DNA of 46,098 nt from Bradyrhizobium campsiandrae (GTDB lineage Bacteria > Pseudomonadota > Alphaproteobacteria > Rhizobiales > Xanthobacteraceae), in contig NZ_JAANIH010000071.1 in the NCBI RefSeq assembly GCF_014529705.1, positions 1-46,098 on the forward strand, given 5' to 3'. Each line of letters starts with the position of its first letter. The stretch's first letter is position 1. A model generated the notes under the pieces. It saw only the letters and a program-made list of their open reading frames with translations, did no database searches and was not told where the DNA came from. Of this stretch, positions 16,953 through 24,460 are shown piece by piece. A program made the position numbers and the translations under genes.

Positions 16953-17789
16953 ATGATCAACACGTTGAAACATACGTCAACGCGCCAGGCCTTGTTCGCC
17001 GCAGCGCTTTTCGCAACCGCAACAAGCGCATTCGCGCAAGCACCGACCGAGGCCCAGAAGAGCGCCATCCGCTCCGCGTGTCGCTCGGACTTCATGGCGC
17101 ATTGCGCGAGCGTGACGCCGGGCGGCGTCGAAGCGTATCAGTGCTTGCAGAGCCACATGTCGAGCCTGTCGGCGGGATGCCAGACCGCGGTGCGTGCGGT
17201 GGAGCCGGCGGCAGCGCCGAAGACCGAGGCAGCTCCCGCCAAATCCGAGCCGGCCAAATCCGAACCCGCAAAGACCGAAGCCGCGCCGGCGGCCGAACCC
17301 ACAGCGAAGCCGGCCGGAGAGCCCGCTCCGAAGGGGGCCGCGGCAAAGAAGCCGGGCAGCGCGCAGATTGCGGCGGTCAAGAGCGCGTGCCGCGCCGATT
17401 ATCCCAAGGTCTGCGCCAGCGTGCCGCCGGGCGGCGCGCCCGCGCTCGAGTGCCTGGAGAAGAACAAGGCCAAGGTGTCGGCGGCTTGCGAGAAGGCCGT
17501 GACTGCGGCGGCAGGCGGCGGCAGCGCAGCGGCAACGGCCGCACCGACTTCTGCTGCCGCACCCGCTGCCGGAGCAGCGCCGGCGGCCGCGCCCACCGTG
17601 ATCGTTCTGCGCCCGCTGCGGCCGCGCGAAGAGCTGTTCATCGTGCGCTCCGCTTGCGGCGCCGATATCCGCTCGCTCTGTGGCGGCGTCGCGCCCGGTG
17701 GCGGCCGCATCGTGCAGTGCATCGCCAGCAACGCGGCTTCGCTGTCGCCCGCCTGCAAGGACGTCCTTGCGCCATTCGCGGCGCGATAG
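16953..17789 (+). CDS. Secreted cysteine-rich repeat protein, three repeats
   Basis: A 278-aa exported protein. A signal peptide ends near SAFAQ (residue 26-28). Three units of about 40 residues follow, each with the pattern (I/V)(R/K)SAC...D....C..V.PGG....QC(L/I)......LS..C: units at about residues 35-77, 140-182 and 235-277. The spacing matches the cysteine-rich GLG1 repeat family (PF00839). The units are joined by long Ala/Pro/Lys/Glu-rich and Ala-rich linkers. The four cysteines per unit probably form disulfides in the periplasm or outside the cell. The function is unknown. The ATG at 16953 is chosen because it leads directly into the signal peptide. Confidence 0.8.
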   Translation: MINTLKHTSTRQALFAAALFATATSAFAQAPTEAQKSAIRSACRSDFMAHCASVTPGGVEAYQCLQSHMSSLSAGCQTAVRAVEPAAAPKTEAAPAKSEPAKSEPAKTEAAPAAEPTAKPAGEPAPKGAAAKKPGSAQIAAVKSACRADYPKVCASVPPGGAPALECLEKNKAKVSAACEKAVTAAAGGGSAAATAAPTSAAAPAAGAAPAAAPTVIVLRPLRPREELFIVRSACGADIRSLCGGVAPGGGRIVQCIASNAASLSPACKDVLAPFAAR

Positions 17790-17898
17790 ACGGCGCGCAT
17801 CGATCTGTTGGCGCGCGTGAATGAATTTTCGCGCGCCCGTTGCGACCAATCTTTTGCCGATAGCCGATTTCAATCACGACAAGACCGGGAGACACGAC

Positions 17899-18114
17899 AT
17901 GCGTGCATTTCTGCTCATCGCATCCGCGCTGCTCGCCTTCGCGGCGACCATGACCTTCGAATCCTCCGATGCCAATGCGGTGGTGTGCGCCCGCGGCGTC
18001 TATCGCGCCGGTTGCGCCGGGCCGAACGGTGCGGTCGTGGTCCGCCACCCCGTGCCGGTGGTTCGCTGCACCCGGGTGCTGGTGAACGGCGTCTATGTCA
18101 AGCGCTGCGTCTGA
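17899..18114 (+). CDS. Small secreted protein with conserved cysteines
   Basis: A 71-aa protein with a signal peptide (MRAFLLIASALLAFAAT, cleavage probably near DANA at residues 30-33). The mature part has four cysteines in the order VCARGVYRAGCAGPNGA, VRCTR and a C-terminal KRCV. The ATG at 17899 has GGGAGA eight bases upstream. I recognise the style (many such proteins occur in Bradyrhizobium genomes) but no function. It follows the cysteine-rich repeat protein by 109 bases and could be co-transcribed with it. Confidence 0.7.
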   Translation: MRAFLLIASALLAFAATMTFESSDANAVVCARGVYRAGCAGPNGAVVVRHPVPVVRCTRVLVNGVYVKRCV

Positions 18115-18285
18115 CCGGCGTGTGGCCAAGCCATTTGAATAGCCTTGATGGTTTGGCTATGATTCGCAATTGACGGTTTCGGGCACGCGCATAGCGCGGT
18201 GTCCGCTGCTGTGCTGCGGCGCACTTCGCTTGTCGATAATTCTGCTGGCGCGGGAAGCTGGAGCCCATTAGTCTACCCTGAGATA

Positions 18286-18304
18286 GTAAGTATACTGTCA
18301 ATTA
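18286..18304. promoter_or_regulatory. Repeated operator over -10, copy 1
   Basis: GTAAGTATACTGTCAATTA, identical over 19 bases to 22424-22442. It contains the perfect 8-base palindrome AGTATACT, and TATACT (18291-18296) is a good -10 hexamer for the FAD monooxygenase gene that starts at 18317. The matching -35 is weak. The identical copy before gentisate dioxygenase points to shared control, most simply by the MarR protein encoded between them. Confidence 0.7.
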
Positions 18305-18316
18305 GGGAGGCAGGAT

Positions 18317-19456
18317 TTGCGGATCGCCGTGATTGGCGGGGGGCCCGGCGGGCTCTACTTTGCCTATCTCTGGAAGAAGCGTCACCCCGAGGATCAAGTC
18401 GACCTGTTCGAACAGAACCCGGCCGACGCGACCTGGGGCTTTGGCGTCGTGTTCTCCGACCAGGCGCTGGAATTCCTGCGCGCCGACGACCCCGAGACGG
18501 TCGACGCGATCGCGCCGCATATGGAAAGCTGGGAAAACATCACGCTGAACCTCGGCGGCGACAGCGTCGCCATCGACGGCGTCGGCTTCTCCTCGATCGG
18601 CCGGCTCGAGCTCCTGAGGTTCCTGCAGCAGCGCGCGCTCGATGTCGGCGTCACCCCGCGCTTCGACACCCAGATCCAGGCGATCGACCAGCTCAATGGC
18701 CACGATCTGATCGTCGCCGCCGACGGCTTGAACTCGCTGGTCCGTCGCACCTTCGAGGGCGATTTCGGCACCTCGCTGTCCTACTCTTCGAACAAATTCG
18801 TCTGGTACGGCACCTCGAAACGCTTCGACACGCTGTCGCAGACATTCGTGAAGACCGATCGCGGCGCCTTCAACGCCCATCACTACCGATACTCGCCGAC
18901 CATGAGCACCTTCCTGGTCGAATGTGATCACGCGACCTGGCAGGCCTATGGCTTCGCCTACAAGGACGTCGAGCAGTCCAAGGGCGTCTGCGAGGAGGTG
19001 TTTGCCGACACGCTCGGCGGCCACTGCCTGGTTTCGAACAAATCGGTCTGGCGCAACTTTCCCTGGGTCTGGAACGAGCACTGGTCGTTCAAGAACATGG
19101 TGCTGATCGGCGACGCCCTGCACTCGGCGCATTTCTCGATCGGCTCGGGCACGCGGCTCGCGATCGAGGATGCGATCGCCCTGGTCAAGGCGCTGGAATC
19201 GGATGCGCATCTGTCGACCGCGCTGCACCGCTACCAGGCCGCGCGCAAGCCGGTGGTGCAGAAGCTCGTCAACGCCGCGCGCACCAGCGCGTTCTGGTAC
19301 GAGCATTTTGCCCAGCACATGCAGCTCGGCCTGATGGACTTTGCCTACAGCTACATCACCCGATCCGGCCGTATCGACGATGCCCGCCTCCGCCACATGT
19401 CGCCGGCCTTCATGGCCCGCTACGAGACCGAGAAGAACGGCGGAGACGCGGCATGA
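18317..19456 (+). CDS. FAD monooxygenase, salicylyl-CoA 5-hydroxylase-like
   Basis: A 379-aa flavoprotein monooxygenase (PHBH fold). It has the dinucleotide motif GGGPGGLYFAYLW near the N-terminus, WGFGVVFSD, a DGLNS motif, and the second FAD motif GDALHSAHFSIGSGTRLAIEDA (in parts). The sequence style matches the N-terminal half of salicylyl-CoA 5-hydroxylase and aminobenzoyl-CoA monooxygenase/reductase, but the C-terminal old-yellow-enzyme half is absent, so it should hydroxylate only. The start codon is TTG, supported by GGGAGG seven bases upstream. The leader from the predicted promoter is only about 14 bases. Its stop overlaps the aryl-CoA ligase start (ATGA), so the thioester is the likely substrate. 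Confidence 0.83.
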   Translation: MRIAVIGGGPGGLYFAYLWKKRHPEDQVDLFEQNPADATWGFGVVFSDQALEFLRADDPETVDAIAPHMESWENITLNLGGDSVAIDGVGFSSIGRLELLRFLQQRALDVGVTPRFDTQIQAIDQLNGHDLIVAADGLNSLVRRTFEGDFGTSLSYSSNKFVWYGTSKRFDTLSQTFVKTDRGAFNAHHYRYSPTMSTFLVECDHATWQAYGFAYKDVEQSKGVCEEVFADTLGGHCLVSNKSVWRNFPWVWNEHWSFKNMVLIGDALHSAHFSIGSGTRLAIEDAIALVKALESDAHLSTALHRYQAARKPVVQKLVNAARTSAFWYEHFAQHMQLGLMDFAYSYITRSGRIDDARLRHMSPAFMARYETEKNGGDAA

Positions 19457-21066
19457 GCAACCAGATCCACGACCAGGTGCCCACCGACAATCCGGGGGCA
19501 CGCGAGATCGGCTTTGCCATTCCGGACATCTACAATGCCAGCCGCGTGCTGTTCGACAATCTCGCCAAGGGCCGCGGCAGCAAGCTCGCGCTGATTGGTC
19601 CTGCCGGCACGCGGACCTATGCCGAGCTGTGCGCGGAAGCCTGTCGCTGGGGCAACGGATTAGCTTCGCTCGGGCTGAAGCGCGGCGACCGCGTGCTGCT
19701 GTTCCTCGACGACACGCCGGCCTATCCCGCCGCGTTCTTTGGCGCGGTACGCGCCGGCTTCGTGCCGCTGTTGATCAACACGCTGACGCCGCCAGACCTC
19801 CTGCAATTCTATCTCGCCGATTCCGGCGCCGCTGTAGCGGTGGCAGATGCCGAGTTTTGCGCACGCTTCAATGCCGAAGCCTGCAAAGACACCGAGCTGC
19901 GCACGCTGATCGTGGTCAATGGCGCGGTCGGTGATCACGCCGCGCCGCGGGCGATGGCGGCCGCAGACTGGCTGTCGGCATTTCCGGCCGAACTGGCCGA
20001 GGTGCCGACGCATCGCAACGAGATGGCGTTCTGGATGTATTCCTCCGGATCAACCGGCCGTCCCAAGGGCATTGTGCATCTCCAGCACGACATGCCCTAT
20101 AGCGAGGTCGCCTTTGCGCAAAACGTGCTGAAGCTGACACCTGATGATGTCTGCTTCTCCGTGCCAAAGATCTTCTTCGCCTACGGCTTTGGCAATTCCG
20201 TCACTTTCCCGTTCTCATCGGGTGCGGCGACGCTGCTGCTGCCGGGCCAGCCGAAGCCGGCTGCGATCTTCGCGGCCATCGAACAGTACAAGCCGACGGT
20301 GTTCTTCGGCCTGCCGACGCTCTACACGTCCCTGACCAAGGCTGGGGGCGCGCCAGGAACGAACTTCTCCTCGCTGCGCATGTCGCTCTCGGCCGCCGAG
20401 GTGCTTTCAGCTGACGTCTTCAACGGCTGGAAGACACTCACAGGCCTCGAGATCGTCGAAGGCCTCGGCTCGACCGAGGTGCTGCACATCTATCTGTCCA
20501 ACCGTCCCGAGCGGAAGAAGCTCGGTGCCGCGGGCTTGCGCGTCCCCGGCTACGAGGTGAGCTTGCGCAACAAGGACGGCCGCGAGGTCGGCGACAACGA
20601 GGAAGGCATCCTGTGGGTCCGCGGCGATTCCAACACGCCGCTGTACTGGAACAGGCCGGACAAATCCGCCGAGACCATTCGCGAGGGTGGCTGGATCTAC
20701 ACAGGTGACCGCTTCGTCAGGGACAGTGACGGCTTTCACTTCTTCCGCGGCCGCGCCGACGATCTCATCAAGATCTCGGGCCAATGGGTCTACCCGCTCG
20801 AGGTCGAATTGTGCCTTGCCGATCATCCCGATATCCGCGAATGCGCCGTGTTTGCCGCCGAGCTGCCGGACCGGCGCATGACGCTGAAGGCTGTGGTGGT
20901 GATGAACAACCGCACGACGGACCAGAACGAGGCGACGCAACGGCTGCAGGACTATGTGAAGGGCAAGCTGCTGCCTTACAAATATCCGCGTGAGGTGATC
21001 TTCATCGACGAGCTGCCGAAGACGGGTACGGGCAAGATCGACCGACAGGCATTGTTAAGGATGTAG
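19453..21066 (+). CDS. Aryl-CoA ligase, benzoate-CoA ligase family
   Basis: A 537-aa adenylate-forming ligase that makes aryl-CoA from an aromatic acid, ATP and CoA. It has the family P-loop-like motif YSSGSTGRPKGIVH (about 196-209), the benzoate-ligase-type segment KIFFAYGFGNS, EGLGSTEVLHIYLSN (in place of YGxTE), the hinge GRADDLIKISGQWV, and the C-terminal catalytic lysine in KTGTGKIDR. Length is normal. It overlaps the monooxygenase gene by four bases, so the two are translationally coupled. Together with gentisate dioxygenase, the substrate is probably salicylate or another hydroxy- or aminobenzoate. Plain benzoate is less likely. Confidence 0.87.
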   Translation: MSNQIHDQVPTDNPGAREIGFAIPDIYNASRVLFDNLAKGRGSKLALIGPAGTRTYAELCAEACRWGNGLASLGLKRGDRVLLFLDDTPAYPAAFFGAVRAGFVPLLINTLTPPDLLQFYLADSGAAVAVADAEFCARFNAEACKDTELRTLIVVNGAVGDHAAPRAMAAADWLSAFPAELAEVPTHRNEMAFWMYSSGSTGRPKGIVHLQHDMPYSEVAFAQNVLKLTPDDVCFSVPKIFFAYGFGNSVTFPFSSGAATLLLPGQPKPAAIFAAIEQYKPTVFFGLPTLYTSLTKAGGAPGTNFSSLRMSLSAAEVLSADVFNGWKTLTGLEIVEGLGSTEVLHIYLSNRPERKKLGAAGLRVPGYEVSLRNKDGREVGDNEEGILWVRGDSNTPLYWNRPDKSAETIREGGWIYTGDRFVRDSDGFHFFRGRADDLIKISGQWVYPLEVELCLADHPDIRECAVFAAELPDRRMTLKAVVVMNNRTTDQNEATQRLQDYVKGKLLPYKYPREVIFIDELPKTGTGKIDRQALLRM

Positions 21067-21092
21067 GGCGTGGGCGTGGCCACACACTCTGT

Positions 21093-21110
21093 GTCGTCCC
21101 GGCGAAGGGA
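21093..21110. repeat. Truncated half of a GTCGTCCCGG repeat
   Basis: GTCGTCCCGGCGAAGGGA matches the left arm of the elements at 8663 and 45867, but no matching right arm follows. It lies between the convergent aryl-CoA ligase and marR genes. It looks like a decayed remnant. Confidence 0.6.
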
Positions 21111-21150
21111 GGACACTGAATATGAGGCGCGAACATCGCCCCACTTCCCC

Positions 21151-21663
21151 TCACCCCGCCTTGCCCAGATGCTCCAACGCATCCTCGGCCCGTAGCGGCA
21201 CGCGCGAGGCTTCGTTGTTGAGATCGACCAGCTGCGACATCAGCCCCATCAACGCCTTGCGCTCGGCAGGCTTCAGCGGCTCCAGCATGCGCGCCTGGGC
21301 GCGCTCGACCGCGGGGATGATCTCGCGCAGGATCGCGACGCCTTGCTTGGTCAAATGGAGCAGCTTGATCCGCTTGTCCTCCGGCGCGGGCTTGCGCTCG
21401 ATATAACCTTTGGCCAAAAGCCGCTCGATCACGCTGCCGAGCGTGGAGCGATCGAAGGCGATCACCGCCGACAGCCGGGTCGCGTCGATGCCGGGATGAG
21501 TATGGATTGCGATCAGTGCCGCATATTGCACCGGCGTGAGATCGAACGCCTTGCATTCCTCCATGAAAATCGAGACGGCGATCTGCTGCATGCGCCGGAA
21601 CAGATAGCCCGGCGCGGCATAGACCGCATCCATCGTGATCGGAGAAAGCGGCTTACTCGGCAT
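21151..21663 (-). CDS. MarR family transcriptional regulator
   Basis: A 170-aa dimeric winged-helix regulator. The core runs from YLFRRMQQIAVSIF through the recognition helix region (ATRLSAVIAFDRSTLGSVIERLL) to the wing (ERKPAPEDKRIKLLHLTKQG), then the C-terminal dimer helix. The start at 21663 overlaps the end of the isomerase gene by 11 bases, so they form one operon. An ATG at 21633 is also possible. MarR proteins of this type often sense aromatic acids or aryl-CoA. It is flanked by the two catabolic units that share an identical operator-like element, so it is the best candidate repressor. Confidence 0.88.
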   Translation of the reverse strand: MPSKPLSPITMDAVYAAPGYLFRRMQQIAVSIFMEECKAFDLTPVQYAALIAIHTHPGIDATRLSAVIAFDRSTLGSVIERLLAKGYIERKPAPEDKRIKLLHLTKQGVAILREIIPAVERAQARMLEPLKPAERKALMGLMSQLVDLNNEASRVPLRAEDALEHLGKAG

Positions 21664-22285
21664 CGGGCTGCTTCTCCGGCGCGGCATTGGCGAAGGCGGG
21701 TAGCGCCTTCGCGGCGGCCTCGGCCTTGAGGAGGCGCGGATAGGCCGAGACATCAACGCCGAAGCGGCGCGCATTGGCCAGCTGCGGCACCAGGCAGAGA
21801 TCGGCCAGCGTCGGCGCATCGCCAAAGCAAAACGGCCCCTTCTCGTTCTTGATCAGCGTCTCGCAGGCCGACAGCCCTTCGCGATTGACCCAGGCCGCCC
21901 ATTCCTGGACTTTCTCCTCGGCCAGACCAAGCTCGCGCAGCCGGGCCAGCACCTTCAGATTCTGCACCGGATGGGTGTCGCAGGCGATCGCCAGCGCGAA
22001 CGCTCTCACCTTGGCGCGCTGCAGCGGATCCTTCGGCAGCAGCGGCGGATTGGCGTGAGTCTCATCCAGCCATTCGATGATGGCGACCGACTGGGTCAGC
22101 ACCGTACCCGCATCGTTTTCCAGCGCGGGCACGAGGCCTTGCGGGTTGATGGCGAGATAGCTGGGGGCGCATTGCTCGCCCTTGCGAAGATGATGCGGCA
22201 GATGCTCGGCGCCCAGGCCCTTGAGGTTCAGCGCAATCCGGACGCGATAGGCGGCGCTGGAGCGAAAATAGCCGTGCAGCTTCAT
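21653..22285 (-). CDS. maiA: Zeta-class GST isomerase (maleylpyruvate/maleylacetoacetate isomerase)
   Basis: A 210-aa cytosolic glutathione-S-transferase-fold isomerase. It has the zeta-class N-terminal active-site segment YFRSSAAYRVRIALNLKGL (about 6-24), the cis-Pro strand INPQGLVPALE, and the helical C-terminal domain with FCFGDAPTLADLCLVPQ. In tyrosine degradation this enzyme isomerises maleylacetoacetate. Next to gentisate dioxygenase the more likely substrate is maleylpyruvate, giving fumarylpyruvate (inference). The ATG at 22285 is used because the fold begins there. It is divergent from the dioxygenase gene and upstream of marR. No fumarylpyruvate hydrolase is visible in the window. 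Confidence 0.88.
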   Translation of the reverse strand: MKLHGYFRSSAAYRVRIALNLKGLGAEHLPHHLRKGEQCAPSYLAINPQGLVPALENDAGTVLTQSVAIIEWLDETHANPPLLPKDPLQRAKVRAFALAIACDTHPVQNLKVLARLRELGLAEEKVQEWAAWVNREGLSACETLIKNEKGPFCFGDAPTLADLCLVPQLANARRFGVDVSAYPRLLKAEAAAKALPAFANAAPEKQPDAE

Positions 22286-22305
22286 CGAAACTTCCCTGAC
22301 TTTCT

Positions 22306-22390
22306 TGTCGTTCCGGGGCTCGCTCAGCGAGAACCCGGGACCTCGCGATTCCGGACGCGATGCTATCGCATCGCTCCGGAATGACGACAA
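22306..22390. repeat. Intergenic palindromic repeat (GTCGTTCCGG family)
   Basis: The left arm TTGTCGTTCCGG (22306-22317) and right arm CCGGAATGACGACAA (22376-22390) are inverted, with an inner GGCTCGCTCAGCGAGAACC hairpin and a GCGATGCTATCGCATCGC hairpin. It lies in the divergent region between maiA and the gentisate dioxygenase gene. That is unusual, because most elements in the window sit at gene ends. Confidence 0.8.
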
Positions 22391-22406
22391 CCTATGACTG
22401 GCAGCG

Positions 22407-22434
22407 TTGACGCTAGCTGGATCGTAAGTATACT
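22407..22434 (+). promoter_or_regulatory. Sigma-70-type promoter of gentisate dioxygenase gene
   Basis: TTGACG (22407-22412), a 16-base spacer, then TATACT (22429-22434). Both hexamers match consensus at five of six positions. The -10 is embedded in the repeated 19-bp element, so a bound regulator would block RNA polymerase. Confidence 0.65.
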
Positions 22435-22442
22435 GTCAATTA
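22424..22442. promoter_or_regulatory. Repeated operator over -10, copy 2
   Basis: GTAAGTATACTGTCAATTA, identical to 18286-18304, and the identity extends to GAT plus one variable base on the left. It overlaps the -10 of the gentisate dioxygenase promoter and lies 24 bases before the start codon. The MarR family gene at 21151-21663 is the nearest candidate regulator. Confidence 0.7.
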
Positions 22443-22465
22443 ACAAGACGAACGGGAGCCGCGCC

Positions 22466-23506
22466 ATGGAAGCCGTGACCAAGACGCCGGAACGCGAGGC
22501 GTTCTACAAGAAGATCGACGGCGAGAATCTCACCGCGCTGTGGACGGTGATGAGCGACCTGATCACGCCGGAGCCGAAGAGCGGTTGCCGGCCGCATCTG
22601 TGGAAATTCGACGTCATCCGCGACTACATGACCGAAGCCGGCAGGCTCATCACGGCCAAGGAAGCCGAACGGCGCGTCCTGGTGCTGGAGAACCCGGGCC
22701 TGCGCGGCCAGTCCAAGATCACCACCTCGCTCTATGCCGGCGTGCAGATGGTGGTGCCCGGCGATGTCGCGCCCGCGCACCGGCACAGCCAGTCGGCCCT
22801 GCGCTTCGTGCTCGAGGGCAAGGGCGCGCACACCGCCGTCGACGGCGAGCGCACCGCGATGGAGCCTGGGGACTTCATCATCACGCCGTCGATGACCTGG
22901 CACGACCATTCCAACGAGACCGACCAGCCGATGTTCTGGCTCGACGGTCTCGACATTCCGCTGGTGCAGTTCTTCGACTGCTCCTTCGCGGAGGGCTCCA
23001 AGGAAGACCAGCAGAAGATCACGAAGCCCGCAGGCGACAGCTTTGCCCGTTATGGCCACAATCTCCTGCCGGTCGATGTGAAGCGGTCATCGAAGACCTC
23101 GCCGATCTTCAGCTATCCCTATGCCCACACGCGCGAAGCGCTGGAGAAAGCGAAGACGCGCCAGGAATGGGACGCCTGCCACGGGCTGAAGCTGAAATTC
23201 AGCAACCCCGAGACCGGCGATTTCGCCATGCCGACCATCGGCACCTTCATCCAGCTCTTGCCGAAGGGCTTTGAAACTGCGCGCTATCGCTCGACCGATG
23301 CGACGGTGTTCTGTCCGATCGAGGGCAAGGGTCGCAGCCGCATCGGCGATGCCGTGTTCGAATGGGGGCCGCGCGATCTGTTCGTGGTGCCAAGCTGGCA
23401 ATGGGTGACGCACGAGGCGGACGAGGATGCCGTGCTGTTCAGCTTCTCGGACCGTCCCGTGCAGCAGAAGCTCGATCTGTTCAGGGAAGATCGGGGAAAT
23501 GCCTGA
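22466..23506 (+). CDS. gtdA: Gentisate 1,2-dioxygenase
   Basis: A 346-aa bicupin ring-cleavage dioxygenase that converts gentisate with O2 to maleylpyruvate using Fe(II). The first cupin has APAHRHSQSALRFVLEGKGAHT (metal histidines in HRH, read in parts) and PSMTWHDHSNE (third histidine). The second cupin is less conserved, ending near FVVPSWQWVTHEADEDAVLFSFSD (in parts). The length matches the 340-370 aa family. The ATG at 22466 is chosen over upstream codons because GGGAG precedes it and the promoter overlaps the upstream sequence. It supplies the central intermediate step for the aryl-CoA ligase and monooxygenase encoded 1.4-4 kb upstream. Confidence 0.93.
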   Translation: MEAVTKTPEREAFYKKIDGENLTALWTVMSDLITPEPKSGCRPHLWKFDVIRDYMTEAGRLITAKEAERRVLVLENPGLRGQSKITTSLYAGVQMVVPGDVAPAHRHSQSALRFVLEGKGAHTAVDGERTAMEPGDFIITPSMTWHDHSNETDQPMFWLDGLDIPLVQFFDCSFAEGSKEDQQKITKPAGDSFARYGHNLLPVDVKRSSKTSPIFSYPYAHTREALEKAKTRQEWDACHGLKLKFSNPETGDFAMPTIGTFIQLLPKGFETARYRSTDATVFCPIEGKGRSRIGDAVFEWGPRDLFVVPSWQWVTHEADEDAVLFSFSDRPVQQKLDLFREDRGNA

Positions 23507-23510
23507 GGAT

Positions 23511-23625
23511 CGTAGGGTGGGTTAGCCCTGCAGATGTGCGAAGCGCATCTGCTCGGCGTAACCCACCTCTTCTTGCTCCGCGGAGACAAACAGTGGTGGG
23601 TTACGCTGCGCTGACCCACCCTACG
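23511..23625. repeat. Intergenic palindromic repeat (GTAGGGTGGGTTA family)
   Basis: CGTAGGGTGGGTTA (23511-23524) is inverted against TGACCCACCCTACG (23612-23625), with a further GTAACCCACC / GGTGGGTTAC pair inside and a GCAGATG...CATCTGC hairpin at 23530-23552. It lies between the convergent gentisate dioxygenase and ABC permease genes. Confidence 0.85.
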
Positions 23626-23641
23626 GCAGCGTAGATTGCGG

Positions 23642-24460
23642 CTACCGCCAGTGCAGCAACCGCACCTCGAGCCACCCGATCACCTTCCCCACCGCAAGCC
23701 CGAACACCGACAGGATCACCACGCCCGCGAGAAGTTGATCGGTCTGCATCAGGTTGCCGGCCTGCAGCACGAAGGCACCGATGCCGTATTGCGCGCCGAT
23801 CATCTCGGCGCTGACCACGAGCAGCAGCGCTACCGATGCGGTGATACGGAAGCCGGCGAGGATGGCCGGCAGCGCGCCCGGCCAGACCACCTTGCGCACG
23901 ATGGTGGCGAAGGGAACGTTGAAGCTCTGCGCCATGCGAATGAGATTGCGCGGCACGGCGTCGACGCCGCTATAGACCGAGATCGCCGTCGAGAAGAACA
24001 CCCCGAGCGCGATGGTCGCGATCTTCGGCTCTTCGCCGATGCCGAGCCAGAGGATCAGAAGCGGCAGCAGCGCGATCTTCGGGATCGGGAACAGCGCCGA
24101 GATGAAGGTGATGCCGACGCTGCGCGCGAGGCGCGACAGGCCGATGGCAAAGCCGACCACGACGCCGGCCACTGTTCCCAGCAACCAACCGACGCCGATG
24201 CGCAGCAGCGAGGCCGACAGATGCTGCCACAGCGCGCCCGACATCGCGAGCTCGTAGATCGCCCGCACGATGGCCGAGGGCGCCGGCAGGAACAGCGGAT
24301 TGACGAGCCTGGCGCTGCCGGCCGCCTGCCAGAGCGCGATGACGAGCGCGAGCGCGATCCAGCCGCCGAAGCGGCTCGACGCCGGCACGAAGCCTGCGCC
24401 GCGGAAGCGGACGCGCCGCGTCGTTTCGTCCTTCACAGGCGTTCCGGCGCGATCAAGCAT
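23642..24460 (-). CDS. ABC transporter permease (SsuC/TauC type)
   Basis: A 272-aa inner-membrane permease of the BPD_transp_1 family with about six TM helices. The coupling motif region LFPIPKIALLPLLILWLGIGEEPKI (EAA-like loop, read in parts, about 148-172) is typical of sulfonate/nitrate/taurine importers. The start at 24460 overlaps the ATPase gene end by eight bases, which indicates translational coupling. It is the third component of the importer with the genes at 24453-25226 and 25417-26421. The substrate is unknown. Confidence 0.9.
   Translation of the reverse strand: MLDRAGTPVKDETTRRVRFRGAGFVPASSRFGGWIALALVIALWQAAGSARLVNPLFLPAPSAIVRAIYELAMSGALWQHLSASLLRIGVGWLLGTVAGVVVGFAIGLSRLARSVGITFISALFPIPKIALLPLLILWLGIGEEPKIATIALGVFFSTAISVYSGVDAVPRNLIRMAQSFNVPFATIVRKVVWPGALPAILAGFRITASVALLLVVSAEMIGAQYGIGAFVLQAGNLMQTDQLLAGVVILSVFGLAVGKVIGWLEVRLLHWR

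Noticed and set aside
18302..19501. Antisense frame over the monooxygenase gene
   Set aside because: It is a composition artefact opposite a strongly supported flavoprotein gene that has an operator and promoter in the right place.
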